Under the pieces are notes generated by a model that saw only the letters and a list, made by a program, of their open reading frames with translations, did no database searches and was not told where the DNA came from. From contig NZ_BAPT01000050.1 of the NCBI RefSeq assembly GCF_025995235.1, positions 175,561 through 239,560 of the forward strand: a DNA stretch of 64,000 bases, written 5' to 3'. Shown here piece after piece: positions 8,249-17,355 of the stretch. Made by a program: the position numbers and the translations under genes. Each line of letters starts with the position of its first letter. Positions within the stretch are counted from its first letter, which is position 1. The DNA comes from Ameyamaea chiangmaiensis. GTDB lineage: Bacteria; Pseudomonadota; Alphaproteobacteria; Acetobacterales; Acetobacteraceae.

Positions 8249-9736
8249 ATGACCCCCGCTTATTCCGATCGCCTGCGAACCTTTCTGGCGCGCAGCCATG
8301 GTCTTGTCATCGGGGCCGCATCATGTCCAGCGGCCACAGGCGGCCGGATCGATGTGGTCGATCCGGGAACCGGACAGGTCGTCAGTTCGATTGCAGCCGG
8401 CGACGCGGACGATATCGATCGCGCTGTGCGTGCCGCGCGCGAGGCATTCGACCACGGTCCGTGGAGCCGCTTGACGCCAATCGAACGGTCGAGGCTTCTG
8501 TTCCGTTTCGCGTCCGCGCTTGAAGAGCACGCCGACGAACTGGCGGACATCGAAGCGGTCGATGCCGGCAAACCGTGGGCTTACGCGCGCCACGCCGATC
8601 TGGCTTTGGCGTGCAACACGTATCACTATATGGCGGGGTGGGCGACCAAGATCACCGGAGAGGCGCCCCCGGTGGCGGGTCATGCCGACATGCTGGCGTA
8701 CTCGATCCGCGAGCCGGTCGGGGTCGCGGGGTTGATCGTGCCCTGGAATTTTCCCATGGTCCTGCTGGCCTACAAACTGGCGCCGGCGCTGGCGGCGGGC
8801 TGCACCGTCGTGGTCAAGCCCGCCGAGGACACGTCGCTCAGCACACTGCGGCTTGCGGAGATTGCGCTCGATGCCGGTATCCCACCCGGTGTGATCAATG
8901 TCGTGACGGGCTATGGCAGCGTTGCCGGCGCGGCGCTTGCGGCACATCCGGATGTGGACAAACTGGCGTTCACCGGCTCCACCGCGATCGGGCGTGACGT
9001 GGCCTGTGCCGCCGCCCGCAGCAATCTCAAGCGCGTGACACTTGAACTGGGTGGCAAGTCGCCGATGGTCGTCTTGCCGGATGTGGATATCGATCGGCTG
9101 GTTGCCGGTGTCATGCGCGGGATCTTTTTCCATCAGGGGCAGGTCTGCACTGCGGGATCGCGGCTTTACCTTCCGGCCTCCCGGCATGACCGTATCGTGG
9201 CGGCCCTTGCCGAAGCGGCGGTCGGCCTGACGATGGGGCACCCTTTGCAACCCGATGTGGCATTGGGGCCGCTTGTGTCTCGCCGTCAGCTCGACCGTGT
9301 GGCGGGGTATGTGGATCAGGCCCGCACGCAGGGGGCCGAGATTGTCGCTGGCGGAAAGGCACAGGCCGACGGCGGCTATTTCATGGAGGCGACGATCATC
9401 GCGGGCGCCGATCCTGCAATGGCGTGTGTGCGCGAGGAAATCTTCGGCCCGGTGCTGAGTGTGCTGCGGTACGAGGACGGTGCGCTGGACGACGTCTGTC
9501 GCGCTGCGAACGACAGCGAATATGGGCTGGCGGCCAGTCTCTGGACACAGGACCTCAGTCAGGCGCACCTGCTGGCGCGTCGCCTGAGGGCGGGAAATGT
9601 CTGGATCAACACACATAATCTTTTCGACCCCGTGCTGCCGTTTGGTGGCATGAAGCAGTCCGGCTGGGGGCGAGAGGGCGGCTTTGAGGCAATCCGTCTG
9701 TTCACCGAGGTGAAGTCGGTATGTGCCGCGCTGTGA
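8249..9736 (+). CDS. NAD(P)-dependent aldehyde dehydrogenase
   Basis: A 495-residue aldehyde dehydrogenase of the betaine-aldehyde/phenylacetaldehyde group. Cofactor and catalytic motifs are complete: FTGSTAIGR, Glu266 in LELGGKSP, and nucleophile Cys300 in HQGQVCTAGSR. It ends with the usual GGMKQSGWGREGG segment. A CTGGAGG site precedes ATG 8249. It probably oxidises the aldehyde made by the adjoining GMC enzyme. The tannase-family gene begins just after its stop, so all three are likely co-transcribed. The exact substrate cannot be told from sequence. Confidence 0.9.
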   Translation: MTPAYSDRLRTFLARSHGLVIGAASCPAATGGRIDVVDPGTGQVVSSIAAGDADDIDRAVRAAREAFDHGPWSRLTPIERSRLLFRFASALEEHADELADIEAVDAGKPWAYARHADLALACNTYHYMAGWATKITGEAPPVAGHADMLAYSIREPVGVAGLIVPWNFPMVLLAYKLAPALAAGCTVVVKPAEDTSLSTLRLAEIALDAGIPPGVINVVTGYGSVAGAALAAHPDVDKLAFTGSTAIGRDVACAAARSNLKRVTLELGGKSPMVVLPDVDIDRLVAGVMRGIFFHQGQVCTAGSRLYLPASRHDRIVAALAEAAVGLTMGHPLQPDVALGPLVSRRQLDRVAGYVDQARTQGAEIVAGGKAQADGGYFMEATIIAGADPAMACVREEIFGPVLSVLRYEDGALDDVCRAANDSEYGLAASLWTQDLSQAHLLARRLRAGNVWINTHNLFDPVLPFGGMKQSGWGREGGFEAIRLFTEVKSVCAAL

Positions 9737-9756
9737 GAGTGAGAGGAACCGGGTTC

Positions 9757-11529
9757 GTGCATCGAGTGGTCAAAAGCCTCACCGTCCTGCTTATCGGTCT
9801 TGCCGCAGCCCATGCGGCGCATGCGGCCTCGGCGTGCCGCCCCGACTCCTTGCAACGGGTCTTTGGCGCTGATGTGCGGCTGCACGCGATCGAGGACTGG
9901 GGCGCCAGTAATCTCGCGGCACCGAAGGATGGGGCCGAACAGCGCAGTGTGGCCGGCACCGACCTTTGTCTTGTCACCGGCGACATGGCGTTGGGTGAGG
10001 GACAGGATGATCGCGCGAATTTCGCCGGCGTTCTTCCGACGCACTGGAACGGCAAGATCCTTCAGGTCGGGTGCGGCGGAAATTGCGGCACGGTGTTCCT
10101 GGGGCCCGCGCCGCTGGGCTGGGTCAGCCGTGGCTATGCGGTCTGGGCCACCGATGACGGGCATGTGGCCCACTCCAGCCCGGCGCCGCGTCTGTGGTCT
10201 GTTTCGGAATCACGTTGGGCCGTCGACAAAGACGGTAAACCCGATCAGGCAAGGCAAACGGCATTTTTCTATCGCGCGGTCCACGGTCTCGCGGTGCAGG
10301 CGCGGCAATGGACGGCCGCGTTCTACGGAAACCGGCCTGAAACCGCGTATTTCGCCGGATGTTCGGACGGTGGACGCGAGGCCCTTGTCGAGGCGGAACG
10401 TTACCCGGATGATTTCGATGGTATCCTTGCCGGCGATCCGTATTTCGATATCGAGGGTGAGGCCCTGTCCGCCGCGGCGGGCGTGCTGGCGCAGATGCGC
10501 ACGCCTGACGCGGCCTTGACCGACGAGCAGTGGCATCTGGCCGATCAGGTGATGACCGAACGCTGCGATGCGACGGACGGCGTGCGGGACGGGCTGATCC
10601 AGAACCCGGCCCGGTGCGATTTCATCGCCGAACGCGATCTTCCACGATGCGGTGCGGACGCGACGGGCGCCTGCTTCACAAAAGCGCAGGCGCAAAGCCT
10701 GGACATCGCGCTGTCGGCCATGACGGATTCAACCGGACACACCGTCTATCCGGGATATCCGTCATCCAATCTCGCCGATGGCGGCCCGATGGTCGACAAC
10801 TTGCGCTACTGGCTGGGTTTCAGCACTGTGCCCGGCGGGTGGCGGGATGCGGCGTCGCAACCCCAAGCTTGGTATTATGGCAACCAGACACTGCGGTATC
10901 TCGGCGGTATCGATGACCCGGCGATCAGTTTTTCAGGCACCGAAGGCACCGCGCATGCCGTCGTGAAACACGAGGTCTTGGCAACACTCCAGAGCCGGGT
11001 CGCGGCCGGAGACGGGACGGATGAAAAGACGCTCGACGCCTTTCTGCGTGCCGGGCATCGGCTCGTCCTCTATCACGGGCTGGCGGACGGGGACATTACG
11101 CCCTATCGGACCTTGAACGTCTACCGCGCCCTGGCCCGTCGTCAGGGGGGGTATGCCCGGCTTCAGCAGCACGCGGTGCTGTTCGCCGTCCCAGGCATGG
11201 CCCATTGCGGCGGCGGTCCGGGCCCCAACACCTTTGGTCAGTCGGGTGCCGTGGCGGCAGAGGGCAAGCCTGATGGCGATGTCCTTTCCCTGCTCGACGT
11301 CTGGGTGCGAACGGGGCACAGGCCTGAACGTCTCGTGGCGAGTCATGCGGCCGATGGCATACCGACGAACCCGGTCGATCGTACCATGCCGCTCTGCCCC
11401 TTCCCCGCCATGGCACGCTATGTCGGCCATGGGGATGTCAATGACGCGGAGAACTGGCGCTGCGAACAGTCGGACCAGCGTATGCTGGCGTCCGGCCCGG
11501 CCGGCGTGAAAGCGGGTTATTCGCCCTGA
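9757..11529 (+). CDS. Secreted tannase/feruloyl-esterase-family hydrolase
   Basis: A protein of about 590 residues with a signal peptide ending at AAHAAHA, so it acts in the periplasm or outside the cell. It has the CS-D-HC arrangement of the tannase family (PF07519): nucleophile Ser203 in AGCSDGGREAL with Cys202, and His483-Cys484 in GMAHCGGGPG, the two cysteines expected to form a disulfide next to the active site. Known members hydrolyse gallate, ferulate or similar aromatic esters. I chose GTG 9757 because AGAGGA lies nine bases upstream; an in-frame ATG at 9721 would overlap the aldehyde dehydrogenase and hide the signal peptide. With the TonB receptor and the two oxidases it suggests use of an aromatic ester and its alcohol part. 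Confidence 0.85.
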   Translation: MHRVVKSLTVLLIGLAAAHAAHAASACRPDSLQRVFGADVRLHAIEDWGASNLAAPKDGAEQRSVAGTDLCLVTGDMALGEGQDDRANFAGVLPTHWNGKILQVGCGGNCGTVFLGPAPLGWVSRGYAVWATDDGHVAHSSPAPRLWSVSESRWAVDKDGKPDQARQTAFFYRAVHGLAVQARQWTAAFYGNRPETAYFAGCSDGGREALVEAERYPDDFDGILAGDPYFDIEGEALSAAAGVLAQMRTPDAALTDEQWHLADQVMTERCDATDGVRDGLIQNPARCDFIAERDLPRCGADATGACFTKAQAQSLDIALSAMTDSTGHTVYPGYPSSNLADGGPMVDNLRYWLGFSTVPGGWRDAASQPQAWYYGNQTLRYLGGIDDPAISFSGTEGTAHAVVKHEVLATLQSRVAAGDGTDEKTLDAFLRAGHRLVLYHGLADGDITPYRTLNVYRALARRQGGYARLQQHAVLFAVPGMAHCGGGPGPNTFGQSGAVAAEGKPDGDVLSLLDVWVRTGHRPERLVASHAADGIPTNPVDRTMPLCPFPAMARYVGHGDVNDAENWRCEQSDQRMLASGPAGVKAGYSP

Positions 11530-12143
11530 GGGTTGAATCTCCGGGCGCGCATGGTTGACGTTCGGTGTTCCGCCGTGCCGGACCGACGCACGAACGTCAT
11601 CCTTTTCGTGGAGCGGAAAGCTCGTGGAGCGCCGTCGTGCGACCGGCGGCCTGAGCCGGATGCTGACCGTTCGTCAGGGTCCTGTGCAGAACCGCAGGCA
11701 CGCCGGCTTTCCTGAGGCGGCCGGCCGCGCCATGCCAGGGGGCCCAGGCGGAACGGCTATCGGGCGAAAGCGCCTGTCGCGGGTGTATCAGGAGGCAGGT
11801 GCGCGCTGGTCACCGGGAGCTTCGGTTGCACGGGTCGCTGTGGAAGGATCAAGACGCCGCGGTGTTGCTCAGTGGGCGGTGCGCTTGAATTCCTTCCCGG
11901 ACCGGCGTCCTGAGGCAGGATCGGCGCGCAGTACCGTAACACACGGGCTGACCACGCCTGATATAAAAAGGCCCTCACACGACCGTAGTGCATGAAGGGA
12001 GGGGCACTCTCGGATGCATCGGCAATCATGCGCGCCTGTGGTCAAGTTGGTCGGTAGCGACAGGGTGTCTGTAGGACACAGGCCATTTCGCGCGATCGAT
12101 GCCGAGATCGTCCGTATGCGACGGCGCGTGTCCGTGAATGCCT
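11530..12143 (+). other. Intergenic region, no supported gene
   Basis: About 610 bases between the tannase gene and the LysR pseudogene. Several open frames cross it, but none has a recognisable domain, a good ribosome site or consistent codon use. The segment near 11960-12010 contains AT-rich bases (ATATAAAAAG) that could belong to a promoter or terminator, but no clean stem-loop with a T-run is visible. It may be decayed sequence, since it lies next to two pseudogenes. Confidence 0.5.
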
Positions 12144-13040
12144 TCATACGGCGGCGTGGCATCGCAGAACGTCCAGCACACGTGACGCCACAGGCGGCAG
12201 CGCGCGATTGCGCGCGGTGAGAATGCCGTAGCTTGAGATGGAGACCTGATACGCGGTGTCGAGGATGGCAATTTGTCCGGTCTCCGCCTGCATATGTGCC
12301 ATTGGCTGCGAAATGACGGCCGCGGCGTCGGAGCGGGCGGCGTATGACAACGTCATGAACAGGGAATCCGTGTTCAGGACACGCGTGGGCATCGCGCGCT
12401 TGTGCTCCTGCAACAGGTGCTCGACACCCTGCCGAAGGGACAAGCCCGTGCGTTGCAAGACCCACGGATACATCGCCAGAGTGTCGAGCGGGACGGAGCG
12501 TTGCCGGACTAACGGAAGGTCGGGCCGTGCGACGAAGGTCAGTCCCTCGTGCGCGATATCGAGATAGCTGTATCGGTCCGGGCGGGAGAGGCCCGGTGGT
12601 CGTCCGAGCATGATGTCAATCTCGCCCGTGCAGAGAGAGTCGAACAGGGTGGCGCTCGACACCGACAGTATGTCGATGTCGATCAACGGATGATCCGCCT
12701 GAATCTCCGCAATGGCGTCCGTCAGGATTGTGACCATGGGCGCGTCGATGACCCCGATCGCCACACGTCCTGCCCGCTCTTCGATCAGGGCGTTGTATTC
12801 ATCGCCCGCACGGTCCCGCTCCGCCATTACGGTCAGCGCGCGACGCATGATGATCTCGCCACAGGGGTTGCGCACGAGGCGCTGCCCTTCCCGATCGAAG
12901 AGTGTCAGGCCCATCAAGCTTTCGGGATCGGCAAGCAGCCTGGACGCCGCAGGCTGCTACATGCCGATCGCATCCAGGGTTTCGTGACGCGACAGTTCGG
13001 CAAGCAACTGTATCTGGCGGATCTTTATGCGCCCGGTCAC
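12144..13040 (-). pseudogene. LysR-family regulator interrupted by an amber codon in the helix-turn-helix
   Basis: Reading the minus strand from GTG 13040 gives a typical LysR N-terminus (IKIRQIQLLAELSRHETLD AIGM), then TAG at 12959-12957, then QPAASRLLADPESLMGLTLF in the same frame and an intact LysR substrate-binding domain to 12144. Without the stop the product would be 298 residues, the normal length. The TAG replaces the residue before QPAAS, usually serine or threonine, inside the recognition helix, so a single-base change such as TCG to TAG would explain it. Internal starts give a 257-residue protein without the DNA-binding domain. It may once have controlled the upstream aromatic or nicotinate genes. 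A sequencing error or amber suppression is the alternative. Confidence 0.8.
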
Positions 13041-13216
13041 AAATCACAACGCGGGAAGGGACGTAAGGACAACACGCTCATATACCAGTTTCGATATGAT
13101 TGAGCCGGTATATCATGACTGAACGCTTATGTCGTCGTGCGGCTACTGTCGGCGCCAGTCCAGAGGATCATCACAAAGAATACGGACGCTCATGAGCGCG
13201 TTGAGGTGGGCGATTG

Positions 13217-13615
13217 TCCCTGACCTGGACGCAGATCGATCTCGTGTCCGGCATCATCAATTCTGGCCGGGGGACCGGAAACAAGGGGAGGGCGATCGTG
13301 CCCATGATCCCCGAACTGCGCGCGGAAATGGCGCGGGCTGCCTCGATCCGAACGACCGACAATGTGATTGAATATCGCGGGTAGCCTGTGAAGAGCATCA
13401 AAACAGGGTTCAGGCGATCTGCGGAGAGGGCAAATCTCTGACATGTGACGCCTTACAGCCTGCAGCATACCTCCGTAACCTGGATGGACATGGTCGCGCG
13501 GTTCCTGAGCAACTCAGTCGTCATGATTGAGAAGGTCTACGGACACCATAGCCGGGAATGGCTCAGGAAAGCAGCAAGCGCCCTGAGAGGGTTTTCTGGT
13601 TCAGTTGAACCATAG
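13217..13615 (+). pseudogene. Decayed tyrosine recombinase (phage/island integrase), C-terminal part
   Basis: One frame from 13217 to 13615 reads as the catalytic half of a phage-type integrase: SLTWTQIDL, GRGTGNKGRAIVPMIPEL, VIEYRG, PVKSIKTGFRRSAERANL, HVTPYSLQHTSVTWM, MIEKVYGHHSREWLRKAASAL. It is broken by TAG after VIEYRG and TGA after RANL, the active-site HxLRHT is LQHT (arginine lost), and several residues before the NSVVMIEKVYGHHS segment are missing. The N-terminal half is not visible upstream. The product must be inactive. It lies 38 bases from tRNA-Thr, the expected place for an integrase after site-specific insertion. Confidence 0.85.
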
Positions 13616-13653
13616 AACTATTGCGGGGGCCAACCGTAAGTTATTGAAAAGAC

Positions 13654-13728
<75 letters not shown>

Positions 13729-13820
13729 AGGACCTGTGATGTCGTTGGGGGGTTCGTATCGCCTCAAGGCCGAGGAGGCAAGACCTTCTCTGGCCTCGAG
13801 GCAAAAAAATCGGAGGGCGA

Positions 13821-14234
13821 TCAGTCGTCGCGGTGTATGCGTTCCATACGCTCGTGACGTTCCTGCGCCTCGATCGACAACGTCGCGATGGGGCGGGCCT
13901 CGAGGCGTTTAAGGCCGATCGGATCGCCGGTTTCCTCGCAAAAACCGTAGGACCCATTTTCGACGCGTTGAAGGGCGAGATTGATCTTGGCGATCAGCTT
14001 GCGGGCCCGATCGCGGGTGCGCAGTTCCAACGCACGATCGGTCTCGACCGAGGCGCGGTCCGTGATGTCGGCTTCGTGGATGCCACCTTCCGACAGACTG
14101 GCAAGCGTATCGTCGGCTTCCCTGAGCAGATCGGCGCGCCAGCGGAGAAGCTTCTGACGGAAATACTCGACCTGAAGAGGGCTCATGAACTCTTCATCGT
14201 CGGAAGGGCGATAGTCCGGGGGCAACGTGATCAT
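13821..14234 (-). CDS. dksA: DksA-type RNA polymerase-binding transcription factor
   Basis: A 137-residue DksA protein that binds the RNA polymerase secondary channel and, with ppGpp, adjusts rRNA and biosynthetic promoters. The coiled-coil tip is present as Asp56-x-x-Asp59-Arg-Ala61, equivalent to the DxxDxA of E. coli DksA. The zinc-finger region has only one cysteine (Cys99, FCEETGDPIG), as in many alphaproteobacterial forms, so it probably does not bind zinc in the classical way. I chose ATG 14234 because GAGGA lies nine bases upstream on the minus strand. It is divergent from the flagellar gene flgI. Confidence 0.93.
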   Translation of the reverse strand: MITLPPDYRPSDDEEFMSPLQVEYFRQKLLRWRADLLREADDTLASLSEGGIHEADITDRASVETDRALELRTRDRARKLIAKINLALQRVENGSYGFCEETGDPIGLKRLEARPIATLSIEAQERHERMERIHRDD

Positions 14235-14489
14235 GCGCAACAATCCTCAGGTGGCAGCGGCCCGGTCTGCCAAGGTTTTACGCGCGGGGTATAGACCCCG
14301 ACGGATATCCCGCCAAGGGGAATATGACGCATATCGCCCGAGCGTCGCGCCGCAAACAGCGGGCGTTCCTGTCCTGTTCATGCGGCGAACGCCGCTTTTC
14401 GCACTGAAAGGCGACGAAAGACGTCCGTTGTTAAGATTTTGTTTCCTTGCGTGGGGCATGGTCGGGCCCGGATGAACCCGAGATGCGCG

Positions 14490-15608
14490 ATGCCCAAAGT
14501 CCTGTCCTGTCTTGTGACGCTTCTGTTCTGTGTCGTCGCCATCGTGGCGGCGGTGCCGGCCGATGCCGCGCAGGTGCGGATCAAGGACATCACGGATATG
14601 GAAGGTGTCAGAAGCAACCAGCTGATCGGCTATGGCCTGGTCGTGGGCCTGACCGGCACCGGCGACCGCCTGACGAACACGATCTTCACGCGCGAGACCC
14701 TGATCAGCATGCTCAACCGGCTGGGCGTGAACATTCGGGCGCAGGAGACGCAGCTCCAGACCCACGATGTCGCCGCTGTCATGGTGACGGCGGACCTGCC
14801 GGCGTTTGCTCATGGTGGCAGTCGGATCGATGTCACCGTTTCCGCCGCAGGCGATGCAAGCTCCCTGACCGGCGGAACGCTTCTGGTGACGCCGTTGATG
14901 GCCGCCGACGGGGAAGTATACGCCGTCGCGCAGGGCTCGCTGGTCACGAATGCCTTCATCGCGACCGGGGCTGCCGCCACCATCACGCGCAACGTGCCGA
15001 CCAATGGCCACATCGCAAATGGCGCGATCGTGGAGCGCGAGGTGCCGGTCGATCTCAGTCACCGCCGCACGATGTCGATCAGCCTGCGAAATCCCGATTT
15101 TACCACCGGCACGCGGATTGCCATGGCGATCAACCGTACCTTCGGCAGTGACACCGCGCACGTGCTTGATCCGAGGACGGTGATGTTGGACCTCGCCGGA
15201 CAGGACCCCGTGGCGACCTTGTCACGTGTGGGCGACCTTCTGGTCACGCCCGACGCACCGGCCAAGGTGGTGGTGGACGAGGCCAGCGGTACGATCGTCA
15301 TGGGGGATAATGTTCGCATCAGCACCGTCGCGATCGCGCAGGGCAATCTGACCATTCAGGTGACCGAGACACCAGAGGTTTCCCAGCCCGCGCCCTTTTC
15401 CAACGGAACGACGGCGGTTGTCCCAAGGACGACGATCAATGCGGACACAGGGGCGAAACGTCGTCTGGGTCTGCTGCCGTCGGGTGCTACTCTGCGGGAT
15501 CTGGTGCGGGGAATGAACGCCCTGGGGGTCGGCCCCCGCGACATGATCAGTATTCTGCAGGCGATCAAGGCGGACGGGTCGCTGCAGGCGGATCTGGAGG
15601 TGCGATGA
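14490..15608 (+). CDS. flgI: Flagellar P-ring protein precursor
   Basis: FlgI of about 372 residues, forming the periplasmic P-ring around the flagellar rod. It has a signal peptide (MPKVLSCLVTLLFCVV, cleaved near DAA), then the conserved start VRIKDITDMEGVRSNQLIGYGLVVGL and LNRLGVNIRAQETQL, and continues full length to EVR at the end. The start may be ATG 14490 or ATG 14472; both give a signal peptide and neither has a strong ribosome site. Its stop overlaps the next gene by four bases, so P-ring, rod-binding and chaperone genes are coupled. Confidence 0.95.
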   Translation: MPKVLSCLVTLLFCVVAIVAAVPADAAQVRIKDITDMEGVRSNQLIGYGLVVGLTGTGDRLTNTIFTRETLISMLNRLGVNIRAQETQLQTHDVAAVMVTADLPAFAHGGSRIDVTVSAAGDASSLTGGTLLVTPLMAADGEVYAVAQGSLVTNAFIATGAAATITRNVPTNGHIANGAIVEREVPVDLSHRRTMSISLRNPDFTTGTRIAMAINRTFGSDTAHVLDPRTVMLDLAGQDPVATLSRVGDLLVTPDAPAKVVVDEASGTIVMGDNVRISTVAIAQGNLTIQVTETPEVSQPAPFSNGTTAVVPRTTINADTGAKRRLGLLPSGATLRDLVRGMNALGVGPRDMISILQAIKADGSLQADLEVR

Positions 15609-15913
15609 AAGCCGCCCCTGCCAACGTGCTCCCAGCGCTGTCGAGCCCGCTTCAGACCGATCGCACCCAGGCCCGGGACGCCAAGGCGTGGAAGGCGGCA
15701 ACGGATTTCGAGGCCATGACCATCGACCAGATGATCCAGCCGATGTTCGACACCATTGACCACACCGACTCCGATTTCGATGGCGGCGTGGGGGAGCAGA
15801 GTTTTCGTCCGATGTTGATCGACGAGATGGCCAAGGAGATGGAGCGCGCGGGCGGTCTGGGGATGGCCGATACGCTGTACCGTCAGATGCTTGCCATGCA
15901 GGAGAAGAAGTAA
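15605..15913 (+). CDS. Rod-binding protein, FlgJ N-terminal-domain type
   Basis: A 102-residue protein equal to the rod-binding domain of FlgJ without the muramidase domain, as usual in alphaproteobacteria. Visible landmarks are KAATDFEAMTIDQMIQPMFD, then FRPMLIDEMAKEM and LGMADTLYRQM. It caps or chaperones assembly of the flagellar rod through the peptidoglycan layer. The ATG overlaps the flgI stop, and its own stop overlaps the next start by one base. A separate muramidase would have to be encoded elsewhere. Confidence 0.88.
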   Translation: MKAAPANVLPALSSPLQTDRTQARDAKAWKAATDFEAMTIDQMIQPMFDTIDHTDSDFDGGVGEQSFRPMLIDEMAKEMERAGGLGMADTLYRQMLAMQEKK

Positions 15914-16305
15914 TGCCAGACGATCAGTTTCAGGACGCCATGGCGGATCTGCTGGACCTTCTGTCGACGGAGAACACGGCCCTTCGGGAAGGACGGGTCA
16001 CGGACGCGACCGCCACGCTGGAGCGCAAGCGGGCTCTGATTGCTGTGGTCGAGGGCGCGCTTGCTGGTGTCGATGTCGACACGGTGCGCGCACAGCCGGG
16101 CAGCCGGGAGGATCTGGCCGCGCTCCGTGACGTGGCGGAGGACAATCGCCTTCTGCTGGAGGGCGCGATTGGCGTGCAGAAGGAAATACTGGCTCTCGTG
16201 GCGGCATTGCCGACGCGACAGGATTCGTACACCGCCAACGGCACCTATCGACGTCCGGGGACGGGAGGTGGTCGGGCGCCGTCGGGATTGTCGTCCAGCG
16301 TCTGA
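15913..16305 (+). CDS. FlgN-like flagellar export chaperone
   Basis: A 130-residue helical protein with the FlgN pattern: a long N-terminal helix rich in Leu and Glu (LLDLLSTENTALREGR), a basic middle helix, and EDNRLLLEGAIGVQKEILALV. FlgN-type chaperones escort hook-associated proteins FlgK and FlgL. The C-terminal 25 residues are Gly/Ser/Arg-rich and probably disordered. Assignment rests on the helical pattern and on its place after flgI and the rod-binding gene; sequence identity in this family is always low. Confidence 0.75.
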   Translation: MPDDQFQDAMADLLDLLSTENTALREGRVTDATATLERKRALIAVVEGALAGVDVDTVRAQPGSREDLAALRDVAEDNRLLLEGAIGVQKEILALVAALPTRQDSYTANGTYRRPGTGGGRAPSGLSSSV

Positions 16306-16552
16306 GGTGGCCGGGTGTCCCGCCGGACATCGGGCGCCCGTGGTCTGTGGGGCGTGCGCAGAATCGGCAACGGTCGTGTCGGGATCGCCAGCGCGCGAGG
16401 CGCCGCGACGGAGGCCGTAATTGGGGTGGAGGGTACGTCGCCGGGGACGCAGGACGTAGCATTGGGTGTCGATGGACCCCGGTCTGGTCGCTCCGGGCTG
16501 GTGTGGTAAAGTGGTGTCTTGATCCCGGTGATGCCGGAGCAGGAACACAGAC

Positions 16553-17239
16553 ATGATGCCGCTGATTTTTCCAGACTGGGTGCCGTGGTGGCTGCAACTC
16601 GCGCTGCTGCTGGGTGCGTTCCTGCTCGGCGTGGCGTTTCTTCTGATGCCGTTTGCGGTCTTCGGCGTCAAAGGACGTCTGGCGGAGGTCGAACTGGAAC
16701 TGGGTGAGGTCAAGGCCGAGCTCAGGGTCATCGCCGCCCGGCTGGGAGCGTCTGAGGATCGCGGCGTTGCACCCGGGACGACACCTGTTAGCGGGCGGCC
16801 GGATACCGGGCCGACGCGTGAGGCGCGTCCGCGGCCCACGCGGTTCGAGCCGCCGCCACGTGCGGAGCCCCCGCCGCATACCTCCTTCGCCAGCGTTGCT
16901 CACGCTGTGCCGCCGCCGTCCGAGGCATGGGGCGCGCGGGGCGTTTACACGTCCCGTTCGAACTCGGGCGGGACACCTGAGACGCTTCCGTGGGGAACGA
17001 CAGCGCCTGATCCGGTGCAGTATGAGCCGGTGCGACCGTGGGCCGACGCTCAGGACCGGGAGCCGCTGACCGACGGCCCCGGGACTTTTCAGGGTGCAGC
17101 GCCTCGGGCGCTGGCGGCCTTTCCGATCAGGGGGGAAAGCCGACTGCCGACCCAGCGTGCGGAGAGCGCGCCGGGTGGCCAGCCTGAACGGGATCGCAGC
17201 CGGGCCGAGCCGACATTACGCTGGCCGCCTCGCGGCTGA
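16553..17239 (+). CDS. Membrane-anchored proline-rich protein, unknown function
   Basis: A 228-residue protein with one N-terminal membrane segment (residues about 11-38), a short acidic coiled-coil stretch (GRLAEVELELGEVKAELRVI), and then about 160 low-complexity residues rich in Pro, Arg, Glu and Gly. I do not recognise a domain. The anchor, coiled coil and disordered tail recall scaffold or phage-shock-B-like architectures. It lies in the same direction as the flagellar genes after a gap of about 250 bases, so a motility link is possible but unproven. Codon use is typical of the region, so it is probably real. Confidence 0.6.
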   Translation: MMPLIFPDWVPWWLQLALLLGAFLLGVAFLLMPFAVFGVKGRLAEVELELGEVKAELRVIAARLGASEDRGVAPGTTPVSGRPDTGPTREARPRPTRFEPPPRAEPPPHTSFASVAHAVPPPSEAWGARGVYTSRSNSGGTPETLPWGTTAPDPVQYEPVRPWADAQDREPLTDGPGTFQGAAPRALAAFPIRGESRLPTQRAESAPGGQPERDRSRAEPTLRWPPRG

Positions 17240-17355
17240 CGGGCCGGGCTCGGGCAGCACACAGGTAAACATTCCCAAAGGGATGCTGGAGTGCCCCCAC
17301 GGCAAGGCTGAAGAGCACCGTCAGCGTGCCTTTCGCCCTGGAGCCTCCCGCAGTG

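Noticed and set aside
12549..13103. Open frame on the plus strand opposite the LysR pseudogene
   Set aside because: No domain and mirrors a clear LysR sequence; a few residues at the end resemble a metabolic enzyme only by chance.
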